64,000 nt of DNA from Prorocentrum cordatum. Taxonomy: Eukaryota; Sar; Dinophyceae; Prorocentrales; Prorocentraceae. Under the pieces are notes generated by a model, which saw only the letters and a program-made list of their open reading frames with translations, was not told where the DNA came from and searched no databases. The stretch spans positions 52,501-116,500 of the forward strand of contig CAUYUJ010010402.1 of the NCBI GenBank assembly GCA_963575745.1. The letters run 5' to 3'. Made by a program: the position numbers and the translations under genes. Below are positions 48,547 to 58,866 of the stretch, piece after piece; the first letter of the stretch is position 1, and every line of letters starts with the position of its first letter.

Positions 48547-49190
48547 CGCCCTCTGGCGAGCAAATCCCAGCAAAAGACACAATAGTCTACCTCGGGGCCA
48601 CGCTTTCAAATTCTGGCCAACTGCGCGGGGAGTTCGGAAAGAGGTTAGGAGCTGCATGGGGTAAGAAGTTCTGCAGACACAGCCGCGCCTGGAAGCATGC
48701 GGCAATCAGTATTACCAGAAAACTTCAAGTATGTCAAGCTTTGGTGACTAGTAAAGTCATGGATTCGCTGAGCTCGGCATGGCTCAACAAAGCTTAATGC
48801 AGAAGATCGAACGGCTTCCAAGCGAGGTGTCTACGTCGAATCCTGCACATCCACCACGCATACATTTCAAGAGTACATAACAAACAAGTGCTTCTGCAAG
48901 CAGGCCAACAGCGCTACACAGTGCAACTTCTGAGAAATTAACTGTTGCGGTATGGGAAAATATGTAGGGCGACAGACCTTGATTTTCTGCGCCACCTCAC
49001 CTTCCAACCCAGAAGCGCGCGGCCAGCTACAGACGCATGTGCCTGAGCACGAGGCCGCCCAAAAAATGCACTGGCAAAGTGCTTGTACAAAGCTGTCGCA
49101 CCGCATTTTTCTTCGGACGAGGCAGTAATGCAGTGTGTATGCGAGCCAGCAGCTTGGCGCAGAATTGTGATTGATGTTGCGCGTCTCCAT
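48486..49190 (+). pseudogene. Thumb and C-terminal region of LINE D
   Basis: After a frame change near 48480, LHWDKFQLMPVRCD and DTIVYLGATLSNSGQLRGEF give the thumb. ITRKLQVCQALVTSKVMDSL follows. In further frames CLRRILHIHHAYISRVHNKQ and RRPKNALAKCLYK-like text lead to AAWRRIVIDVARLH at about 49190. This pattern is typical of the end of LINE polyproteins. Several frameshifts. Confidence 0.7.
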
Positions 49191-49194
49191 CCTC

Positions 49195-49649
49195 CTACTC
49201 CTCCTCCCCCTCCCCCCCTCCCCCCTTGTCCTCAAGCAACGCACGGTGTGAATTAAGAGACTCCCCGCATCCTGAATGGAATCCTTGTTTTCTCTGGACA
49301 CCCCGAGCAGTCCTCCTCCTCCTCCTCCTCCTCCTCTTCCTCCTCCTCACCCCTTCTGTACTCACACACCATCATCATCATCGTCATCATCGTCATCACC
49401 ACCACAAGTACCACACACACATCATCACCATCATCATCACCATCGTCATCATCTCTGGCCATCCGTACATCCCCACTCATCATCATCCGTTCACTGTCTC
49501 ATTCACGCACGGTCTCCTATCATTCCCTCATCACAATGCCATGTTCCCGTCGTGATCTCCGGGCGTCTGCATCATCGTCATCATCATCACCCGCGCACAG
49601 AACCATGGTCATCACCAGCATCATCCCATCAGGATCATCGACCAAAAAG
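49195..49649. repeat. TCC tract then CATCAT tract
   Basis: CTCCTCCCCC at 49190-49225, CTC repeats at 49312-49342, and ATC/CACC repeats (CATCATCATCATCGTC) at 49370-49460. Shorter CATCATC words continue to 49620. No gene. Confidence 0.75.
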
Positions 49650-51290
49650 GGCCTCGTCTGTGAGTGCAACGCGAGGAAATCTCGAGCGGGAGGCCCGCAT
49701 TTGGCGCTGGCAATCCGAACGGGTCATCGAAAGCCTGTAATGTCGTTACCTTGGGTATTTGTTGCCTGATAATGGATGAAATGTCAGGCCGGAGTTTGTG
49801 ATTGACATGTGAACAAATCTCAGACGGGAACCCCCTCCCAACGAGGTCCGCAATTCATGTTTGTAGTCCGAACGGGTCATCGGGATCCTGTAACTTTCGT
49901 CGTTGTTCGGCTCTTTTGGACTGAATATGAAGGAAGTCTCTGGCGGGAGCTTCGTCTGTGAGTGAATTGCGAAGAAGTATCAGGCGGGAGCGCCCTCCCT
50001 ATGGGGTCCACACTTCATGCTGGTAATCCGAACGGGCCATCGGGATCGCGAAACTGACGTCGTTCTTCGGCTCCTCTGGATTGGTTGCGAAGGAAGTCTC
50101 AGGCGGGAGCTTCGTCTGTGAGTGAACTGCGAAGGAATATCAAGCGGGCGTTCCCTCCCAATGCGGTCCGCACTTCATGTTGGTAACACGACCGGGCCAT
50201 CGGGATCGCGAAACTGTCGTTACATTTCGGTTCCACTGGACTGAATATTAAAAACGTCTCGGGCGGGAGGTTCGTGTGTGAGTGAATTGCAAAGGGATTT
50301 CATAAGGGCGCCCCCTCCCTATGGGGTCCGCACTTCATGTTGGCAATCCGAGCGGATCATCGGAAGCATGTAGTGTCGTCAGTTTCAAACTTTTTGGGGC
50401 GGAGTATGGATGACACGTCAGGCCGGAATCTGTGAATGATTGGCGAAAAAACTCAGGCGGGAGCCCGCCCGCCCCCCCTTACGAGGTCCGCCGTTCATGG
50501 TTGTAGTCCGAACGAGTCATCGGGATGCTGTAACTGTCTTCATTTTTCGGCTCCGTTGGACCGATTACGAAGGGAGTCTCAGGCGGGAGTTTCGTCGGTG
50601 GGTGAATTGCGAGGACGTCTCAGGCGGGAGCGCTTTCCGTATGCGGTCCGTACTTCACGTTGGTAATCCAAGCGGGTCATCGGGATCTCGTAACACTCAC
50701 TTTTCGGCCCCTGGACACGCAGGAAGCCCCAGGCGGGAGCTTCGTCTGTGAGCGACTTGCGAAAAAGTCCCAAGCGGGGGCCATCTCACATGGTATCCGC
50801 ACTTCATGTTGGTAATCCGAACCTTCCATCGGGATCGCGAAACTGTCGTTGTTTGTCGACTCCTCTGGACTGAATATGAAGGATGTCTCAGGCGGGAGCT
50901 TCGTCTGTGATTGAATTGCGAAGGAATATCAGGCGGGGGCCCCCCATCCCAGTGGGGTCCGCATTTCATGTTGGTAATCCGAATGGGCCATCGGGATCGC
51001 GAAACTGTCGTTACGTTTCGGCTCCTGTGGACTGGACATGAAGGACTTCTCGGGCGGGAGCGTCGTCTGTGAGTGACTTGCGAGGGAATATCGAACGGGT
51101 GCGCCCTCCCTATGGGATCCGCGCTTCATGTTGGTAATCTGAGCGGGGCATCGGAATCTTGTAACAGTCTACTTCTCGACCACCGGACACGAAGGAAGTC
51201 TCAGGCCAGAGCTTCGTCTGTGAGTGACTTGCGAAGAAGTCCCAGACGGGGGCCCCCTCAGTCGTCAGTTTTTGGTTCTTCTGGACTGAA
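49650..51290. repeat. 160-bp tandem repeat, about 10 units
   Basis: The word TTCGTCTGTGAGTGA (or a variant) starts units near 49653, 49793, 49951, 50111, 50271, 50430, 50591, 50741, 50900, 51062 and 51213. Most spacings are 159-161, with three shorter ones (140, 150 and 151). Each unit contains CAGGCGGGAGC twice, GGGGTCCGCACTTCATG, TTGGTAATCCGAACGGG, TCATCGGGATCGCGAAACTG and a GGCTCCTCTGGACTGAATATG joint. Units are diverged (about four-fifths alike by eye). No coding capacity. Confidence 0.9.
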
Positions 51291-52559
51291 TATGGACTCC
51301 CCGGCTGAAGCGGAACAGCTCGCGGCAGAGATGAACTTCGTGCTGCCTCCCGCCTGAGCGAAAGCGCGAATGACTCGGAGCCCACGGGGTTTGTCCCAAC
51401 TGTTTGCTCTCGCACACAAACGGCTCGCGGGGTTTGTCCCAACGGCCGTTGCCCCGACGGCTTGGCGATGTTGCCATCGGAGAACGCGCCCCTGCCGGGC
51501 GCGTCGGCGAGGGCGCCGAGGAAAATTGGCATGCGCCCCCATGCCAGGAGGAAGGAGAGGTGCATGAGGACAACAGGTGGGATGGAGATGGGGGGGGGAG
51601 AAGGAGGAGGCGGAGGAGGAGGGGAAGGACGAAGAAGAAGAGGAGATATTGAACAAGGCGGGCGAGCAGGAGGAGGAGACGGAGGACGAGGAAGACAAGG
51701 AGGATGAGGAGGAGGCGCAACAAATGGCGAGACGGGAGTTTCGGCCAGGACGAAAAGAACTGGTGGCAATTTTCCCCAATCAATGCTTGCACTGAAGGGG
51801 TCCTCGCGGAAAATGAAGGATTTGGCGAAAATTTCCCGCAAATTGTGGTCGCACGCTGGGTTCCCGGGTTCCCGATTCCGGGTTCCTGGGTTCCCGGTTC
51901 CAAGTTCCGGGCCGATTCCGGAGGGCGGCGAGATTCCCGGGTTCCTGGTCAATCTTCTTATCAATCGGTCTCACCATCGATCTCATTACCCGCTTCTCTA
52001 TCGATCTCACCATCGTTCTCACAATCGATGTCACTATCAATCCCACAAGCGATCTCACGAGAGATCGCATGAGCGATCTCGCGATCGATCTCACTATCGA
52101 TTTCACTGAATCGGTTTTACTCTCGGTCTCAGGATCTATCTTATAGTCGTCCTCGCAATCGATTACACTATCGATCTCACTATCGATCTCACAATCGATC
52201 TCAAGATCCTTACTATTCATTATCAAAGCGTCCACTGATTGGGTTGTTTTCTCATGTGTAATAAACTTAGTATCCTCTCATGTGGGGTCCTACCGTCGGA
52301 TTGATGACGTTTGTTTTCTTCTTCGATCCACTTCTGGAGGGCGACGACGACGCGGGTGAGGCAAGGAGGCGAGCAAGACAGGCGACAGAGGAGCTCCTTG
52401 GCCGCCGCCGTTGGAGCAGCGCCAGAGAGCAGTTCCTGAGGCGACCCGGGGGGGCACCGTGGCCTCCTCGCGTTCTGCAGCCTGCTTCTCACATCCTCCT
52501 CACCCTCCTCCCTCCTCTTATCTCCTTTTGCTTCCTCCTCCTCCTTAGCCAATTTCAGA
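51291..52559. other. Unassigned with three simple repeats
   Basis: GGA/GAAGAGG purine tract at 51590-51720; GGGTTCCCGG/GGTTCCTGG words at 51855-51945; then an array of ATCGATCTCAC units with a period near 12 bases at 51950-52215. No gene recognised in the remainder. Confidence 0.65.
51950..52215. repeat. TATCGATCTCAC 12-bp minisatellite
   Basis: Variants of TATCGATCTCAC follow one another (CCATCGATCTCATT, TATCGATCTCACC, CAATCGATGTCAC, CTATCGATTTCAC, CAATCGATCTCAAG), about 20 units. Confidence 0.8.
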
Positions 52560-52626
52560 ATCTGGTGATTGACAAACGGGCCCACCTCACACACTCTCAG
52601 AGAATGTACATCCCACCGCAATTCTG

Positions 52627-53600
52627 ATGGGAGCGAGAGGGCTGTGCACCGCCAGGTTCTTGCGGTACTTCGCCTACGCGGCCATGCACAGCACCTTCAT
52701 CGGCTACAATCCTTGTTCGCTGATTCAGACACGACGATTGGCAGAGATATCCACTTCCATGCGGAAAGCGTCTCTTATTGCGTTGACGGGGACACGGATG
52801 CGTGCGACCTCCACTTCGTCGGTATGGTCCCAGACACAGGGCACGCATCATTTCATACAGTTTGGCTGGAGCAGAGGCCCTTTCACCAATCGCAGTGCAG
52901 GAGTTGCTACTGGCATCCACAAGCGACATGTTCTCCCTGGCAAGAGATTCCAGGCATCAGCACCGCCTGCGACTGCTGCAGGACGAGGTGGAATGGTTCG
53001 TATTCGAAATGCTGGAGTGGATGTTGCGATGTTTGCTATCTATTTCCCCCCCCCCCCCTCGCTGTCGGCAGGGCGTATGGTGCGTAGAAGAAGACAGTTG
53101 ACACATTACTGGTTTGGCTGAATGATGAACTTACTGCACTGGATCTCAACGATTCCTTAAGTGCTGATGACACGGCTGAGTATACTGCCATGTGACCTTT
53201 TACACATCATAGAATGGGATATGCGGGCCGTGCATTTCGGGAAGTTCTCCAGCGACATCATATGTGCTGCCCTGACACTTTTGTACGAACGGCGCCGTCT
53301 TAGTATGGACTCAAGAACGCTATGTCTTGGATTGACCACTTTGCTATCCCTATGGGGTTGCGCCAGCGAATGACGAAGTGCGTAACCATGACACGTTTGG
53401 CACGGCAACTTCAACTATGCCCTGGCAGTGGCTATCTCATCGATCATGCGCCGATGCTCTTGCAAGTGGAACTGTCGTTGCCATCGGTGTCGCCACGGCG
53501 GTCGGTCAGCTGGAATAAAGATCTTCTAGCCCTCGCCGCGCAGACCCCAGGGTTTCGAGGAGATTGTTCTGGCCGAAGCTGTACATCATCTACGCCCTGC
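52627..53600 (+). pseudogene. EEP endonuclease domain of retroelement E
   Basis: It begins RRLAEISTSMRKASLIALTG, where LTGT stands at the catalytic LQE-like strand, then QFGWSRGPFTNRSAGVATGI, RGGMVRIRNAGVDVAMFAIY and FPPPPS. The stretch 53120-53290 is disturbed. From 53322 in another frame MSWIDHFAIPMGLRQRM and GYLIDHAPMLLQVELSLP give the IDY-IP and DH-PM end motifs with the catalytic Asp-His. At least two frame breaks and probably a lost middle part make this copy of the nuclease inactive. Confidence 0.7.
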
Positions 53601-53634
53601 TGAGGCTTCTATCCTTGGTTACCTGGAGGCGCCG

Positions 53635-55635
53635 ATGATCGAGAATGGATACCGTGAAATGTGTAAAGTCCTGTTCCCTATCGCTGAGAAATACCGTGCT
53701 AGATCGCAGGTGTCGCCAGGTGAACCCACGACGCAACTACGACGCGACGTACGACAACTTATCAATTTACGCGGTCGCCTCCGCCAGCAGAGCCTCCCAC
53801 GCCAGCACCACGATAGTCAAATTCGTGACCTCTCTGCACGACTCAAAGGACGAGTACGAAAATGGCGACGACAATTACGTTCTTCCTGGACTGAGGAGTT
53901 GGCCGAAGCTTGGAAGGGGCGCCAACTGGCTACCGTGCAATACCTATCCAGACGCTTAGCGGGCACTGGTCTTGGCTCCGAGCGGCGCACTTATAATGCT
54001 GTGAAAAAAATGGCACCGTGCGTGCAGGACCTCAAGGGCACTCTTTCTCTCCCGGGGGCGCGCGGTGGTTTAGGTGCCGTTGCGATCGATCCGACTGAGC
54101 TGGAGACTCGGCGCGATTTTATGCCACACATGGGACCCACATATCGGGACACTTCTCAGGCTAAAAGTGTTCGAGATCTCGATCGTGCCATTGCTGTGCT
54201 AAAAAAAGCGCCCCGCCGCCGAGCTGTACCACGCTGGAGTTTACCTAGTGAGATTGAGTTCATGTTGTTGGCACCCCATTACTTCAGCAAAACAATCTCT
54301 ACCGCTGGTCTGGGTGCCACGCCTACTGCCCCCGACACGACGACCATCCTTTCCGTGTTTTCTGCATTAGCTACTGCCTGCAGACTTACTGGACGGTTTC
54401 CTGCTTGTGCTGGCTATTCTAATGTATGGCAAACCCCCAAGCCTGACGGGGAAACCCGATACCTCCATGGACTGTGCCCGCTGTTTCGTGCTATTTGCCG
54501 TGGCATCTATAAGAATGTCCCGTTTTCGCTCCCGTCACCTACCGATCAAGGTTGTGTACCACATCGCCGACGTGAAAATGCGATCTTGGCCATGCATGTT
54601 ACTGCTTGGCGCCTCCGACGAGAGCGCAAGCATCATATTGCAGGGTTACACGACATGACTAACGCCTACGGCTGCTGCTCGCATGAGCGATTAGATGAAG
54701 TGCTTCATGAACACTTACCTCACGCTGACGCTGACGTATTGCAAGATCGTCGACGCACGCATGTACTCCATATCGAGGCCATTAACGGCGAAATACAGTT
54801 ACTACTAACTACAGGAGCGCTGATGGCTGAAACTTCAGCGCCTGATGAATCCCGCATGGATTTTCAGAAGCCGATCAACATTTGGCGACATCGGTCTCCG
54901 CAGCCTCAACTGATGGTCAAGTGCCCGCTGGTGCCTGACCCAGTGGATGCATCTTTGTCGAAGTATGTCGACGATCTGCATAATTTTATGTTGTTGCATT
55001 CGGGACGCTTACAAGAAGCCATCGGAGCTGTGGCTGCTGAACAAATGCTGACGGATGAGATTATGCCATCGTTCGGCTACAAGCTAAACCTCAAGAAGCA
55101 AGTTTTAGTTCCCTGGCTGAAAGAGTATCATGGTAATCGATTGTTTTACTCCTCCCCTGTTGGAGGCGCTCGCGTTCTTCCTCATGCTCGCTACCTTGGC
55201 CCGCTGTTCATGCCTGCTGGTACGCTTGGACCGCAGATCATGATTGCCAAAAATGCTGCGGCCAGGGGCTGGTGCGCGTGCAAGGACTTCTGGGGAAGTG
55301 GGGCTTCTTGGAAAGTTAGACGCTTGATGTTCGTCAATGTCGTCCAGGGGGCCCTCCTCTCGGGACTGGTTCCGTTTATGTTGTCCACTGCTCAGCAACG
55401 TGAACTTGATTCCTGTCTGCTTCGAAAGATTCGGTCGATTGCTCGGGGCGCCGCCTGTGATTGGATGGGCCCTCACCCTGTATCCTGGAGCTCGACGACT
55501 GTGGTTATGGTTTGGTCTCATCCCGACGCGACGCGAATTATTGATACAGCGACTTCGATGGTATCAAGCGATGCTCCGATTCCCCGAGGACCACACCCAG
55601 GTGATCGCGATTATCTTTGGTCGATTTGGGTTTGA
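53635..55635 (+). CDS. Reverse transcriptase of retroelement E
   Basis: An uninterrupted frame of 666 codons. A basic N-terminal part (RLKGRVRKWRRQLRSSWTEE) is followed by VWQTPKPDGETRYLHGLCPL (fingers). Palm motif A is GLHDMTNAYGCC with Asp at about residue 340. SKYVDDLHNFMLL is motif C, the YVDD Asp pair at about 446-447. FGYKLNLKKQVLVPW is the next strand. VRRLMFVNVVQGALLSGLVP and LRKIRSIARG belong to the thumb. From about codon 620 the wording degenerates while the continuation is found in the next frame, so the meaningful part ends near 55490. Copying element RNA into DNA at the nick is the known role. This is the best-preserved retroelement frame in the window. Confidence 0.8.
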   Translation: MIENGYREMCKVLFPIAEKYRARSQVSPGEPTTQLRRDVRQLINLRGRLRQQSLPRQHHDSQIRDLSARLKGRVRKWRRQLRSSWTEELAEAWKGRQLATVQYLSRRLAGTGLGSERRTYNAVKKMAPCVQDLKGTLSLPGARGGLGAVAIDPTELETRRDFMPHMGPTYRDTSQAKSVRDLDRAIAVLKKAPRRRAVPRWSLPSEIEFMLLAPHYFSKTISTAGLGATPTAPDTTTILSVFSALATACRLTGRFPACAGYSNVWQTPKPDGETRYLHGLCPLFRAICRGIYKNVPFSLPSPTDQGCVPHRRRENAILAMHVTAWRLRRERKHHIAGLHDMTNAYGCCSHERLDEVLHEHLPHADADVLQDRRRTHVLHIEAINGEIQLLLTTGALMAETSAPDESRMDFQKPINIWRHRSPQPQLMVKCPLVPDPVDASLSKYVDDLHNFMLLHSGRLQEAIGAVAAEQMLTDEIMPSFGYKLNLKKQVLVPWLKEYHGNRLFYSSPVGGARVLPHARYLGPLFMPAGTLGPQIMIAKNAAARGWCACKDFWGSGASWKVRRLMFVNVVQGALLSGLVPFMLSTAQQRELDSCLLRKIRSIARGAACDWMGPHPVSWSSTTVVMVWSHPDATRIIDTATSMVSSDAPIPRGPHPGDRDYLWSIWV

Positions 55636-56290
55636 AACGTACAACACGATGAACGACGGCCTTCTCACGAACGACGCGAACCCCTTTGCCCAACGATTTG
55701 TATGTGAGATTGCATGCCTCTCGATACTTACTGACATGGAGGACTGGATGGAAATCTGGGGAAGGTCTCTTGCTAGGCTCTTTGAGGATGAGTACGTCAA
55801 ACATAGGTTTCTTAACGCAGATGGTCGTGCCTTTCGGAAACTCTACCAACTTGGGGCCATGGGACCTGACATTGACCCAGGGGAGTTCCCTGACGAGGAG
55901 GAGGAGGGCTGGGGCACGGCTGAGCTGCGGTATAAATGCACCTGCTTGAACGAAGATGGCACGTACTGTGGCGCTGCATTCAGGTCTCGTAAGGCACTCA
56001 CTATGCACAACACCTTCACTAAGGGCGGCACACACGGCACTAAGTGTGTCAGCACTAACCAATGTCCGTGTTGCATGCAAACGTTTGCGTTTCGGAGGTC
56101 TGCCAAGTCTCATGTGCAGGCTGCCTTCCGCACGGGTACGTGTGGTGTTAGTACTGCCCATGCTGTAAATCCTGTTGTGAGTGTGCCACTGAAATGCCCT
56201 GTATGTAGTGATACGTCGTATCAGAATTTGGCTCAGCTCCGGCTGCGCATTCGAGATTGTCATTTACCCCCTGCACCGCGACCTCGTGAA
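55480..56290 (+). pseudogene. Zinc-finger-like domain of retroelement E
   Basis: It continues the RT thumb in the +1 frame. RRLWLWFGLIPTRRELLIQR, LRWYQAMLRFPEDHTQVI and IIFGRFGFE lead through LSILTDMEDWMEIWGRSLAR to YKCTCLNEDGTYCGAAFRSR, KALTMHN, QCPCCMQTFAFRRSAKSHVQ and LKCPVCSDTSYQNLAQLRLR. These are three Cys-x-Cys/Cys-x2-Cys...His modules resembling C2H2 fingers at roughly 30- to 60-residue intervals. Such fingers follow the RT in several non-LTR families and are thought to bind nucleic acid. The frame then degenerates after 56270. Confidence 0.65.
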
Positions 56291-57110
56291 GGCGTGGATG
56301 GAACCCGCCTGGGCACTCAAGATGAAAGATGGAGGCGTCGCATCCGAGGCCCCCCCTCAGCAGAAAGCAAAAGGCGCTCCTCCTACACAAGGCTCGGCAG
56401 CAGGCTCGGGCAGTCAAGGCACCGCTGGACCACCCCCCCTGGAGGGGGAAGCAAACTGCAAAAAGCCGCGCAAGGATCGGAACAAAGGGCTCGGGCCGCT
56501 AGCCGACACGGGTTTCAACAAGAAACAACGGAACATGATTGCCGTCCTCATCAAACAAATTCTCATGCCATACCAGATGATGCGGGACCTCTGGGCCCTC
56601 GGGATCGACACGTGGTTCCTCGACTCGACGCTCCCCGAGATCGAAGCCGCCCGCATCGAAGGCCAGAACTACAGCCAGAACGTACGCGACGCGGGTCGGG
56701 GCCACCAGCTGGGTCCTCATCACCTGCATATCTTTCGTGGGTTCGTCAGCAAGCTATTAGAGCGTACGAACAGTCTGGGGGTCAGAACCTACGAGGAGCT
56801 TCTGCTTTGGTACAAGGAATGGTTCTGCAAAGCGTCGCTGGAGGAGGCCTGGGACCAGGTTCGACTCGTTCGCATAACCAAGTGCTACGACCAGACCAAG
56901 AAGAAGGTGCACCTCAGCCTCCAGAACGTGGATCAGACGGAGCAGATGCCGATTCTTCAGGAAGGCTCCGACGCGCGCTCAGTGCCTTCGGGCACGCGTT
57001 TGCGCCACCTGTTCGCCAGGGCCCTGCAAGAGGTGGGAGGGCGTCGCGCGGCCGGGGCCGCTCCGCCAGGGGCCATGAAAGACATGCTTCAACATAGTCT
57101 ACCTGAGTGA
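56208..57110 (+). pseudogene. C-terminal domain of retroelement E
   Basis: In the next +1 frame the wording LHRDLVKAWMEPAWALKMKD continues directly from the finger frame. Then follow a Pro/Gly/Lys linker and an alpha-helical part: FNKKQRNMIAVLIKQIL, MRDLWALGIDTWFLDSTLPE, AARIEGQNYSQNVRDAGRGH, VRTYEELLLWYKEWFCKASL, EEAWDQVRLVRITKCYDQTK. It ends at TGA 57110. I do not recognise this domain; its codon use and position make it part of the element. Confidence 0.55.
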
Positions 57111-57420
57111 TGACGTTTGCTGGACATCCCGTCGGTATGCACTGCTCACCTCCTGCGCTGTCGTTCCCCCAGTATGCACTGCTCACCTCCTACGCTGGCT
57201 TTGGCCAGACTTGGGGGCAGAAGGTACCAGCTGGGGGACTTTCACACAGACTAAGGAGGCAGAGAGTACCAGCCGACGGGGCCATCTACGAATGTCGATG
57301 GTAGCTCTCGTACTTCATATCGACCTTGAGCTGAACACGTACGACTTGGCTCTTTACTTATTTGGTTTGGTCACGTCAGAGTGCACTGGTTATCACACAC
57401 TACCTTTATTGGGGTGGTTT

Positions 57421-57959
57421 GTGCTGCTTGTCTGATTTGAGATATGCTACTACATGGACCACGTCCTATGACATCGCCTACTCTCTCAACATACCGTTGG
57501 TTGGTTGGGCGCAAGGTTAACTGTGGCCCCTCTCCGATGTGCTGATGGCGTACTCCCCGCCCTACGGCTTCCTTTTCGTGATTTCCGTGTTCGTGCCCCT
57601 GGACCCGTTCCACGCTTGAGGTGCTGCCACCGCTGCTGCATCGCCGCCGTGCCGCCTGTGTATCATACAATAAGTTGGTATTTTCGTCCGTGTAGCGCGT
57701 TGCACCCATACTTGTCGGTGCGACGGTTCCCCAGGGTGTGTGTTAAGCCTGTTGGGGCCTGTCTAGGCCCTCTCGCTTGCTCCTGGTTTAAACCCAGCTT
57801 CGGCTGGCAGCCGTGTAAGAATGTTACTGTTATCCGTCCATATGCACTCTGAGAGTGCTTACGTTTTAGTTTTTGTCGAGGGCCTGTTCAGGACTGCCCC
57901 GCCTCGGACTTGTGGGAAATCAGAGACACGGCGCGCCTCTATGCCGCATTATTATTAGA
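57421..57959. other. Unassigned, possible 3' region of retroelement E
   Basis: Composition is like retroelement E rather than the GC-rich neighbours. A 115-codon plus frame at 57505-57852 has several Cys but no known motif. No gene called. Confidence 0.35.
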
Positions 57960-58400
57960 TTACCTCCTCCTCCTTCTTTACCTCCGCCTCCTCCTGCATC
58001 CTCCTCCTCCTCATCCAACTCCTCCTCCTCCTCCTCCTCCTCCTCCTCCTCCTCGACCTCCTCCTCCTCCTCCTCCTCCTCCTCTCCTTTTCCTCGCTCC
58101 TCCTCTATCCTCCTCTCTCCTCTTTCCTCCTCATCGACCTCCTCCGTCTCCTGCCTCCTCCTCCTCCTCCTCCTCCTCGTCGTCGTCCTCCTCCTCCTCA
58201 TCATCATCATCATCATCCTCATGCGCCTCCCTCCTCCTCCTCCTCCTCCTCCTCCTCATCGTCATGCTCCTCCTCCTCCTGCTCCTCCTGCCTCCACCTG
58301 TCTTCTCGCTCCTCCTCCTCCTCCTCCTTCTCGTGCCTCCTCCTCCTCCTCCTCCTCCTCCTCCTCTCTCCGCCTTCCTCTCATCCTCCTCCTCCTTGAA
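57960..58400. repeat. CTC tract with a CATCAT island
   Basis: CTC repeats broken by CTCGTCGTC (58178-58192), TCATCATCATCATC (58198-58216) and CTTTTCC. About 440 bases. Confidence 0.9.
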
Positions 58401-58750
58401 GGGGCACGCACTGATGTGGTGTTGCGGGGCCATGTTACATTCGGGGCTTCGGCTCCGAGTGTGGGGTTGTTACGCTTGACCACGGGTGCGTGCCCCAACT
58501 TGTTTTCTGGGTTACCCACTGGAAGGGCCTCCTTCGTCTTCTAGTTCTCCACCTTCCTCCTCCCTACCCAAACCATGGTGGGCAACCCTGTGCTGTCCCC
58601 AAAGTCGTCGAGGCCAACCTGAGGCCGTAACTGCCTGTGGCGAGGGGGTGGTGCGAAGGCAGGACGGTGGGCTGGCGCTGACGCCAGGACGGGCAGCAGG
58701 CGGGCCACAGTGGAGCCGGCAACACACTCCGAGGATGCTGCTCCTCCACT
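58401..58750. other. Unassigned, no gene seen
   Basis: Ordinary mixed sequence; frames have no recognisable motif. Confidence 0.35.
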
Positions 58751-58866
58751 GGCCATCGCTCGGACGTCCATTCCCCGTGCATGTTTCGGCTTCGTGCGTA
58801 TTTTCTCGCAAGATGATCCAGCATGCTTCTCGCCGTGGAACAATTCACATGTCCGAGCGATGCCAA
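58751..58866. mobile_element. F1 short inverted-repeat element, copy 6
   Basis: The left end GGCCATCGCTCGGACGTCC and right end ACATGTCCGAGCGATGCC are inverted. Body TCCCCGTGCATGTTTCGGC and AAGATGATCCAGCATGCTTC. About 116 bases; a close match to the 8.78-kb copy. Confidence 0.8.

Larger units (their letters stand above)
46270..49200 (+). mobile_element. LINE D, decayed non-LTR retrotransposon
   Basis: One element runs from the endonuclease start (46292) through the reverse transcriptase to a C-terminal region ending near 49190. It is a single-polyprotein LINE of the APE-RT type, different from A, C and E. Its sequence is visibly more AT-rich than the surroundings. The RT frame stays the same from 46903 to 48546 and is broken only by two TAG codons, while the endonuclease has a TAA and a frameshift. 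A TCC tract follows the 3' end. The combination suggests a fairly recent death. Confidence 0.8.
52600..57420 (+). mobile_element. Retroelement E, long non-LTR retrotransposon
   Basis: It contains an EEP endonuclease (52.63-53.6 kb), a reverse transcriptase frame of 666 codons without a stop (53635-55635), a Cys/His zinc-finger-like domain (55.9-56.3 kb) and a further C-terminal domain to 57110. Its RT motifs (DMTNAYG, KYVDDLHNF) differ from those of A, C and D, so it is a separate family. It is less GC-rich than the flanking DNA. The three downstream frames follow one another with a step of +1 each, described as a finding. The 3' border is not defined; CAGTATGCACTGCTCACCTC repeated near 57133 and 57170 lies in its tail. 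Confidence 0.8.
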
